In this document: one piece after another, positions 57,845-64,000 of the stretch
Layout of the letters: every line of letters starts with the position of its first letter
Position numbering within the stretch: the first letter of the stretch is position 1
Assembly: GCA_964504565.1 (NCBI GenBank)
Contig: CAZDEY010000012.1
Coordinates: forward strand, 1 to 64,000
From: Cesiribacter sp964504565
GTDB taxonomy: Bacteria; Bacteroidota; Bacteroidia; Cytophagales; Cyclobacteriaceae
Reading direction: 5' to 3'
Length of the DNA: 64,000 nt
Translations under genes and position numbers: made by a program
Notes under the pieces: generated by a model
Told to the model about the DNA's origin: nothing
Databases searched by the model: none
Seen by the model: only the letters and a program-made list of their open reading frames with translations

Positions 57845-60390
57845 CTATTCGGCCTGCTGATAAAAGCGTAGTACTCTGGGGTCAGTTTCCTGAGCCCGGA
57901 TTTCACTTAAACGGCTTTGCAAATCAGGCAATTGCTCTTGCATAGAAAGCGCATTATAGGCAGTCATTCTTACATAATAAATTCCGTGATTTTTGGCTAA
58001 ACCCTCCAGAACTTCTGCTCCTTGCTCAGCCTCGCCCGGATTCTGAAGTAAGTACTGGCCAAAGTAGTTGGTAACGTAAGCCAGCTCGCCCCCGCTTACC
58101 TGGTCTATTTTTTTTGTAAACCACTCCAGTTTATTTCCTACTGAATTAGATACGTAATAATCTGCCAGTACCAACGTTATATCGCGGTTATTTACGCCTT
58201 CCAGTTGTTCAAAAACTTCGGTTTTGTCCGTAGCATCGGTAAAACCATACCCGTAGGCCGATGCGGCCACTACGCTATAACTTTGCTCGTCCAAACCTTT
58301 GCGGAATTGCTCGCGGTAAGCATTTGGGTTTAGGTTTGCCAATACGCTAATGGCATCGGCCCTTACCAAAGTACTTTTATCGGAACTGGCCAGTTTAGCC
58401 AATTCTTTCTCATAACGGCTTAAATCGGCACCTTCGGTATCGGCTAAAACTTCAATTGCCTGGCGGCGAATTAGTCCGGCACTATCGCTTAGGGCTAATT
58501 GCGCCACCGCTAAAGCCGATTCTCCCCCCATTTCGCTTAACTGTTCTAAGGCACTGTATCGGGCCAATAAGCTTTCCGAATTTTTATACTGAAAAGATAA
58601 TTCCTGGGCAGTTTTAGGATAGTTTACTTGGGCTAGTAAAACCTGATCGGGGTCAAAGAGTACCAGATCGGGCTGGGTAGATACCGGAAACGTGAACTCA
58701 TTCTGATCGCCAATCTCAATAGCGTAGCGTTGGCGCTGGCCGCTACTAAAAATGTCTACGTATACGGGCAAGCGATAGTAGGGAGTTTCCTCTAATTCCT
58801 GTATTTGATTAATGGTTAGGGTTAGCTCACCGTTGCTATATTCTTCCTGAATATCTAACTGCGGGTGGCCGCTGGCCAGAAACCACTGGTTAAAGAACCA
58901 ATTTAAATCCTCCCCGGTAATTTCCTCAAACGCCAGGCGCAAGTCGTGTACTTCTACCGGCTGAAACTCGTGCTGCTTCAGGTATAAATTTAGGGCAGCA
59001 AAAAAGGCTTCATCCCCTACGTAATTGCGTAGCATGTGCAGAATTTGGCCGCCCTTAGCGTAAGAATGGCTATCAAACATATCTTCGCGGTCATCGTAGT
59101 AGAAACGAATTAAATCTACCTGTTTAGATTGCGCTTCGCGAAAGTACGAGGCCCGTTCGTTCAGTATAAACTCAGCCGCTTTTTCCGGGCCGTACTTGTA
59201 TTCCGACCATAAATACTCGCTGTAGTTGGCAAAGCTTTCGTTTAGGGGCAGGTTGCTCCAGCTTTCGCAGGTTACCAAATCGCCAAACCACTGGTGAAAT
59301 AGCTCGTGGGCAATAATGCCNNNNNNNNNNCCAGCAGGTAGCGGTCGTCTACTTGCAAATCTTCCATAAAGATAGAAGCGGTGGTATTTTCCATTGCCCC
59401 CGAAACATAGTCGCGAACTACCACCTGGGCATATTTGTCCCAGGGGTAGTTGTAGCCTAGTAATTCGGAGAAAAAGGTGAGCATTTCCGGGGTATGACCA
59501 AAAATAGCCTTAGCGTACTGTTCGTATTCCGGCTCTACATAATAGGTAACCGGTTTGCCGTTCCACTCTTTATCTTCTACCACCGCAAATTCGCCAACGG
59601 CCATCATAACCAGGTACGGGGCATGGGGCTGATCCATCTTCCAGTAATCGGTACGGGTGCTATCGTTTACCATACTGCTGTGAATAAGGGTTCCGTTCGA
59701 TAGGGTTTTGTATCGGTTATGTACTGTAATGTACAGTTCCTGGGTCATTTTTTGGTTGGGGGCATCTATAGTTGGAAACCACTTAGAGTTAGCCTGCGTC
59801 TCGCCCTGGGTCCAGATTTGGCGCGGCTTGTTGTTTTCAGTGCCCAGGGGGTTTATAAAATACAAGCCTTTATCGGAACTAATAGCTGCGCTGCCACCGG
59901 CGGGGAAGCGTTCGGGGTTGGCGGTGTACTCAATAGAAATAAACACAGATTCGTTACGCGGGATTTCTTTTCCTAAATCAATAACCAAGTACTGGCCGTC
60001 ATACTCGTGTTTCAAATCAGTATAGCTACTACCATCCAGCAACTGTACTTCTTCTAAATCAAAGCCGACTGCATCCAGCACCAACTGCTGCTGAGGGTAA
60101 AAATAGGGTTTAAGTTCCAGCACCGCCGCCCCGTTTAGGGTTTGGTTTTGCCAGTTAAACGATACATCTAGCCGGGTATGAACCAAATCCCAAATTTGGG
60201 TTTCGGTGGCTTGATACTCACTAAGGTTTATGGCCTGTACCTGATTATTTAGTTGGGCTTGTTCTTCGGCCTGATTGGTAGCGGTTTGCTGAGTTTGCTC
60301 CGGTATGGCAACTGTACTCTCGGTAGGTTTACAACTAAATACCGAGGCGGCAAGTAAGGCTAAACCAAGAGTGATGCGGGTATTTTGCAT
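57845..60390 (-). CDS. M1 family aminopeptidase, interrupted by a scaffold gap
   Basis: One gene of about 850 residues, apparently split at 59321-59330 (ten N). The N-terminus is a lipoprotein-type signal (MQNTRITLGLALLAASVFSC). The M1 domain has GAMEN in DYVSGAMENTTASIF; just after the gap the minus strand encodes GIIAHELFHQWFGDLVTCES, so the zinc motif HELFH is present, then LNESFANYSEYLW with the third ligand Glu. A HEAT-like C-terminal region of Ala- and Leu-rich helices follows. The true gap must be 2 modulo 3 nt; the apparent frameshift is artificial. It removes N-terminal residues from peptides in the envelope. Confidence 0.92.
59321..59330. other. Scaffold gap (10 N) inside the M1 aminopeptidase
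   Basis: Ten N between DDRYLL and GIIAHELFH on the minus strand, a stretch where M1 enzymes have only a few residues. The length is a placeholder that shifts the frame. Confidence 0.9.
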
Positions 60391-60436
60391 GGGGAAGTAA
60401 AAATTTTTCTAACTTGACCGGCACTTACTTAAAAAT

Positions 60437-60940
60437 TTGCATATGTACCGAGCCGTGGTAAATAACGGAAATAGTTACGAGATTAGCCAAGAAGGTAATC
60501 AGCCTGTAATTAACAACGAAAAATTAGCTTGGGATATTAGTAGTTTAGACAATGGGCAACTGCACATATTACATAATCATAAATCCTACACTGCCGAATT
60601 AGTTTCAGTTAATAAGGAGGAAAAAACCGTGACCGTCAAGCTTAACGGCCAAAAATTTACGGTTAGTATTAAAGACCGCCACGATTTACTGCTGGAAGAA
60701 TTAGGTATGGCCGATTTAGCGACTAGTAAAGTAAATGATTTAAAAGCCCCTATGCCGGGCCTTATGCTTAGCATAAACGTAAGCGTTGGGCAAGAAGTTA
60801 GTAAGGGAGAGCCGCTGTTAATTTTGGAAGCTATGAAAATGGAAAACGTGATTAAGAGCCCTACCGACGGAACTATTCAGCAAATATTAGTTAAACAAGG
60901 GCAAAGCGTAGAAAAAAATCAGGTTCTTATTCAGTTTTAA
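60437..60940 (+). CDS. Biotin carboxyl carrier-type (biotinyl/lipoyl domain) protein
   Basis: A 167-residue protein. The C-terminal biotinyl domain (about 95-167) carries the biotinylation motif EAMKMEN with Lys134, framed by KAPMPGLMLSINVSVGQEVS and GTIQQILVKQGQSVEKNQVL. The N-terminal 90 residues resemble the leader found in carrier subunits of propionyl- or methylcrotonyl-type carboxylases. No carboxylase subunit is nearby, so the partner lies elsewhere. It is divergent from the M1 gene. Confidence 0.88.
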   Translation: MHMYRAVVNNGNSYEISQEGNQPVINNEKLAWDISSLDNGQLHILHNHKSYTAELVSVNKEEKTVTVKLNGQKFTVSIKDRHDLLLEELGMADLATSKVNDLKAPMPGLMLSINVSVGQEVSKGEPLLILEAMKMENVIKSPTDGTIQQILVKQGQSVEKNQVLIQF

Positions 60941-60963
60941 CTAAGGGGTACGGGGCATAATGC

Positions 60964-60972
60964 TATATTTGC
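60964..60972 (+). promoter_or_regulatory. Possible -7 box of pyrH
   Basis: TATATTTGC matches TAnnTTTGC, 20 nt before the pyrH ATG. No TTG lies at the expected -33 distance, so support is partial. Confidence 0.5.
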
Positions 60973-60992
60973 CCCGGCAATAAGCATACGGC

Positions 60993-61712
60993 ATGAAGTA
61001 CAAACGCATACTATTAAAACTTAGCGGCGAAGCCCTAATGGGCAACCAGCAATTTGGTATTGATGCCCACCGGCTGGAGCAGTACGCAGAAGAAATCAGA
61101 AAGGTTTACGATTTAGGGGTTGAGCTAGCCATAGTAATTGGCGGCGGCAATATATACCGCGGCATCCAGGCCGAGCGCACCGGCATTGACCGGGTGCAGG
61201 GCGACTATATGGGTATGCTAGCTACAGTTATAAACGCTATGGCGCTGCAGAGCATTCTGGAAAAACACGGAATGTATACGCGCCTGATGTCCGGTTTCAA
61301 AATTGAACAGGTTTGCGAACCCTTTATACGCCGCCGGGCAGTTCGGCATCTGGAGAAAGGCCGCATAGTGATATTTGGCGCCGGCATTGGTAACCCGTAT
61401 TTTACTACCGACTCTACCGCCAGCCTGCGGGCTATAGAAATTGAAGCGGAGGTTGTGCTTAAAGGCACCCGGGTAGACGGGGTATACACCGCCGATCCGG
61501 AAAAAGACCCTAAAGCCGAACGATATAGCAATGTGTCGTTCCAGGAGGTGTTTGAAAAAGGCCTTAGCGTTATGGATATGACCGCTATTACCCTATGTCA
61601 GGAAAACAATCTGCCCATTGTAGTATTTGATATGAACAAGCCAGGCAATTTATATAACCTGGTAACCGGCCAAGACGTAGGCACCCTAATTACCGCTAAT
61701 CCGCTGGTTTAA
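60993..61712 (+). CDS. pyrH: UMP kinase
   Basis: A 239-residue amino-acid-kinase-fold enzyme phosphorylating UMP to UDP. KYKRILLKLSGEALMGNQQF, VIGGGNIYRG, GAGIGNPYFTTDSTASLRAI and VDGVYTADPEKDPKAERYSN are the family's substrate and ATP motifs. The length matches E. coli (241). It is followed by frr after 39 nt, a conserved pair. Confidence 0.98.
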   Translation: MKYKRILLKLSGEALMGNQQFGIDAHRLEQYAEEIRKVYDLGVELAIVIGGGNIYRGIQAERTGIDRVQGDYMGMLATVINAMALQSILEKHGMYTRLMSGFKIEQVCEPFIRRRAVRHLEKGRIVIFGAGIGNPYFTTDSTASLRAIEIEAEVVLKGTRVDGVYTADPEKDPKAERYSNVSFQEVFEKGLSVMDMTAITLCQENNLPIVVFDMNKPGNLYNLVTGQDVGTLITANPLV

Positions 61713-61751
61713 CTTTAACAGAATCAACCCAAGCTAATCTATATTAAAATC

Positions 61752-62315
61752 ATGGAAGAAGAAATACAGTTTTACCTTGATGAGGCCAAAGAGGCTATGG
61801 AAAATGCCGTTGAGCATACCCAGCACGAACTTTCTAAAATCAGGGCCGGCCGGGCTATGCCCACTATGCTAGATGATGTTAGAGTTGAGTACTACGGCTC
61901 CCCCACCCCAGTTAACCAGGTAGCTACTGTAAACACTCCGGATGCCCGCACCATTATGGTGAAGCCGTTTGAAAAAAATATGCTTCCTGTTATTGAAGGA
62001 GCCATACGCAACAGCGATTTAGGCGTAAACCCGCAAAGCGACGGCGAGGTAATCCGGATTAGCCTACCCGCCCTTACCGAAGAGCGCCGCCGCGATTTGA
62101 TTAAGCAGGCCAAAAACGAAATTGAGAACGGTAAAATTTCAGTAAGAAATGCCCGTAAGGATGCCAATAACTCACTTACTAAACTGAAAAAAGATGGTGT
62201 TTCCGAAGATTCGGTAAAGCGGGGCGAAGACCAAATTCAGGCTATGACCGATAAGTTTACTACCAAAATAGATGACTTATTAGTGGCTAAGGAAAAAGAT
62301 ATAATGACAGTATAA
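61752..62315 (+). CDS. frr: Ribosome recycling factor
   Basis: A 187-residue tRNA-shaped factor that splits post-termination ribosomes with EF-G. Seen: MENAVEHTQHELSKIRAGRA, YYGSPTPVNQVATVNTPDAR, NSDLGVNPQSDGEVIRISLP, and LTEERRRDLIKQAKNEIENG. The length is normal. It ends before a bidirectional terminator. Confidence 0.98.
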   Translation: MEEEIQFYLDEAKEAMENAVEHTQHELSKIRAGRAMPTMLDDVRVEYYGSPTPVNQVATVNTPDARTIMVKPFEKNMLPVIEGAIRNSDLGVNPQSDGEVIRISLPALTEERRRDLIKQAKNEIENGKISVRNARKDANNSLTKLKKDGVSEDSVKRGEDQIQAMTDKFTTKIDDLLVAKEKDIMTV

Positions 62316-62388
62316 TTGGTGCTTGGTTCCTAGTGCCTGATATTTAAGAATCACGGCAATTAGGTATTCCAACCCTACGTCAAATAAT

Positions 62389-62426
62389 AAAAAACTCCAG
62401 CTTTTTATCGGGCTGGAGTTTTTTAT
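62389..62426. terminator. Bidirectional terminator between frr and nadD
   Basis: Arms AAAACTCCAGC and GCTGGAGTTTT around a 10-nt loop, with A and T tracts on either side. It serves frr from the left and nadD from the right. Confidence 0.92.
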
Positions 62427-62427
62427 T

Positions 62428-63009
62428 TTAGCTATATAATTTCTTGGCTAGAATTTGCTCTTCTACTTCCGGACTAACTAAATACCGAATGCTTTTTCCT
62501 TCGGTTACTCTTTTACGAATATAAGTGGCCGATAAATCAATTAGTGGAGCTTGCACTACCTGTACGTTAGGATGGTTTAGCATAGCCTCCGGCACATCCT
62601 TACTGTAGCCCGGGCGCGGGTAAACCAGCAACCCGTAGTGGTCTAAAATTGCCTGGTGGTTCTTCCACTTAGGAAAAGAAGCTAGGTTATCTTCCCCAAT
62701 AATTAATTTGAAATGATACTCGGGGTGCTTATCGGCTAAATACGCTAAGGTATCAACCGTATAGCTAGGCTTAGGCATATTAAATTCAATATCGCTGGCC
62801 CTAAAATTTGGGTTTTTATCTATTGCCTGCCTAACCAGATCCAGCCGGTCAAATTCGTGTAGTAAGCCGCTCTTTTTTTTAAACGGGTTTTGTGGCGAAA
62901 CTACAAACCATACCTGCTCAATATCGGCATCCTGCACCATAGCGTTGGCAACCATTAGGTGCCCAACGTGTATAGGGTTAAACGAACCGAAGAATAAACC
63001 AACCCGCAT
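62428..63009 (-). CDS. nadD: Nicotinate-nucleotide adenylyltransferase
   Basis: A 193-residue nucleotidyltransferase that makes deamido-NAD. RVGLFFGSFNPIHVGHLMVA holds the HxGH motif, and LSATYIRKRVTEGKSIRYLV the (I/L)SxTxxR motif. KPSYTVDTLAYL is the NadD-specific helix. It starts directly after the gmk stop, with no gap, so the two are probably translationally coupled. Confidence 0.96.
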   Translation of the reverse strand: MRVGLFFGSFNPIHVGHLMVANAMVQDADIEQVWFVVSPQNPFKKKSGLLHEFDRLDLVRQAIDKNPNFRASDIEFNMPKPSYTVDTLAYLADKHPEYHFKLIIGEDNLASFPKWKNHQAILDHYGLLVYPRPGYSKDVPEAMLNHPNVQVVQAPLIDLSATYIRKRVTEGKSIRYLVSPEVEEQILAKKLYS

Positions 63010-63609
63010 CTACACTAAAACTGATTTGGCAGCCGCCAAGTCTTTGGCAAGAAAGGTATCAACCAATTTCTCTGACTTTCGAAGTGATTCCTCCAGATTT
63101 TCGTTCACCAGCGTAATGTCAAAGCGGTCTTCAAATTTCATTTCGAAGTTCGCCTTAAATATACGCTGCGAAAGTTGAGCTTCGGTTTCAGTTTTACGAT
63201 CGCGCAGGCGGCGCCCTAGCTCGTCCATAGAGGGCACCTTAACAAAAACGGCAAGCCCACGCTCGCCGAAGTATTCTTTTAGGTGCAGCCCACCTTTTAC
63301 GTCCACATCAAAAATTACGTGCCGCCCACTGGCCCAAATCCGCTCAATTTCCGAAATAAGCGTGCCGTAGAAATTACCGGGATATACCTCCTCCCATTCT
63401 ACAAAGGCTTTTTCGTCAATTTTTTGCTTAAACTCTTCTGGGGTCAGAAAATAGTAGTCTTTGCCGTTTTCCTCGGACCGACCACGCTTGTCGCGGGTGC
63501 AGGCCGAAATGGAGAAACCCAGTTTAGGGTTGGTGGCCAGTAAGTGCCGTACTATGGTTGTTTTGCCGGAGCCCGATGGGGCCGAAAAGATAATGGCTTT
63601 GCCTTGCAT
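63010..63609 (-). CDS. gmk: Guanylate kinase
   Basis: A 199-residue kinase converting GMP to GDP. The P-loop is IFSAPSGSGKTTIVRHLL; the GMP-binding region has SACTRDKRGRSEENGKDYYF and VEWEEVYPGNFYGT. RLRDRKTETEAQLSQRI is the lid. The length is typical. It lies directly after the anti-sigma gene stop. Confidence 0.97.
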   Translation of the reverse strand: MQGKAIIFSAPSGSGKTTIVRHLLATNPKLGFSISACTRDKRGRSEENGKDYYFLTPEEFKQKIDEKAFVEWEEVYPGNFYGTLISEIERIWASGRHVIFDVDVKGGLHLKEYFGERGLAVFVKVPSMDELGRRLRDRKTETEAQLSQRIFKANFEMKFEDRFDITLVNENLEESLRKSEKLVDTFLAKDLAAAKSVLV

Positions 63610-63867
63610 TTACGCTGTTTCCTGAATTTTTGACCTGATTGAGGCCGCAAGATCGGTTGGAACCCTTTTTTTCTCAAGTTTGCTGCGTAAAATTTTCCGG
63701 ATTTCGCTTTCCAGGTTGTAGGTGCGATAACAGGGCATACACTTTTCTATATGCTGCAGGTAGTACGTACGATCAGTTTCCGGGGCTTCGTTATCAAGCA
63801 CTAATTGAAGGAGTTTAAGGCAGCGCTCGTGATCGGGGCAGGCATAAGAATTGTCAAGGTTTTCCAT
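63610..63867 (-). CDS. Zinc-binding anti-sigma factor
   Basis: An 85-residue soluble protein with the ZAS motif H-x3-C-x2-C: His39, Cys43 and Cys46 in HIEKCMPC. Additional Cys10, His13 and Cys16 in CPDHERC could complete or add to the metal site. There is no membrane segment. It lies 36 nt after the stop of an ECF sigma factor gene and probably binds that sigma factor, possibly responding to redox or zinc (inference). Confidence 0.85.
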   Translation of the reverse strand: MENLDNSYACPDHERCLKLLQLVLDNEAPETDRTYYLQHIEKCMPCYRTYNLESEIRKILRSKLEKKRVPTDLAASIRSKIQETA

Positions 63868-63903
63868 TGTAGGGTAAGTAAAGTAAGTTTGGTAAGTATT
63901 AAA

Positions 63904-64000
63904 TCATATTTCAATTTCCTTCAATAAGTTCCGCGCCCTGTGCAATCTACTTCTTACTGTACCAATCGGAATATCTAGAATCTTTGCCATTTCTTCATAA
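63904..64000 (-). CDS. ECF sigma factor, C-terminal end (cut by the window edge)
   Basis: Only the last 32 codons are in the window, ending at TGA 63904-63906. They read YEEMAKILDIPIGTVRSRLH, then RARNLLKEIEI, the region 4 helix-turn-helix that binds the -35 element. 'P-x-G-T-V-(K/R)-S-R-(L)-x-R-(A/G)-R' is the ECF signature. The anti-sigma factor gene follows. Confidence 0.9.
   Translation of the reverse strand, partial: YEEMAKILDIPIGTVRSRLHRARNLLKEIEI

Noticed and set aside
57845..59278. Separate HEAT-repeat protein gene starting MVTCESWSN
   Set aside because: Its first residues are the middle of the M1 sequence GDLVTCESWSNLPLNESFANY; the zinc motif lies just upstream across the gap.

Overview
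The window is chromosomal DNA from a member of the Bacteroidota, most likely order Cytophagales (inference). The signs are: promoters of the TTTG/TTG-N19-20-TAnnTTTG type; almost no Shine-Dalgarno sites; families largely restricted to this phylum (DUF2480, DUF3467, DUF2652, HD-PycTM, SdiA-regulated propeller lipoproteins, M16 pairs); and the gene order tRNA-Tyr/Gly/Thr-tuf-tRNA-Trp-secE-nusG-rplKAJL-rpoBC. I cannot name a genus. The four runs of ten N are scaffold gaps inside genes, not real breaks.

Left part (1-23.9 kb). Positions 1-462 carry three tandem leftward promoters of stable-RNA type that must serve a gene beyond the left edge, possibly an rRNA operon. Next is a leftward unit rpmH-rnpA-S41 protease-TauE/SafE permease-tsaB-DUF2480, then a cytoplasmic histidine kinase with a small partner, a rightward M61 aminopeptidase, and a leftward unit GNAT-pfkB-M16 (active)-M16 (inactive). 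An SdiA-regulated propeller gene overlaps the start of a 1270-residue protein that joins a metallophosphoesterase, a kinase-like middle region and an Omp85-type barrel. A rightward HD-PycTM membrane protein converges on a DUF2652 cyclase-like gene. Ppx/GppA, an Ldh-family dehydrogenase and a small EF-Tu-like protein follow, then a leftward DivIC/FtsB-like gene.

Central part (23.9-57.7 kb), all leftward. carA-eno is one unit. The rplC-to-rplQ cluster (S10, spc and alpha operons, with secY, map, infA and rpoA) ends in a terminator. rpsL-rpsG-fusA-rpsJ is a separate unit with its own promoter and terminator. rpoB-rpoC-DUF3467 follows rplJL, with a possible RNA switch between rplL and rpoB. secE, nusG and rplKA lie behind tRNA-Trp; tuf lies behind tRNA-Tyr, tRNA-Gly and tRNA-Thr.

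Right part (57.8-64 kb). A leftward M1 aminopeptidase is split only by an N gap. Rightward are a biotinyl-domain protein, pyrH and frr. A leftward unit runs ECF sigma factor (cut by the edge)-anti-sigma-gmk-nadD with almost no spacing.

Most of the window is core translation and transcription machinery. The parts that merit a second look are the HD-PycTM/DUF2652 pair, the phosphoesterase-kinase-like-barrel protein with its propeller partner, the tandem stable-RNA promoters, and the regulatory structures at the boundaries of the str and rpoBC operons.
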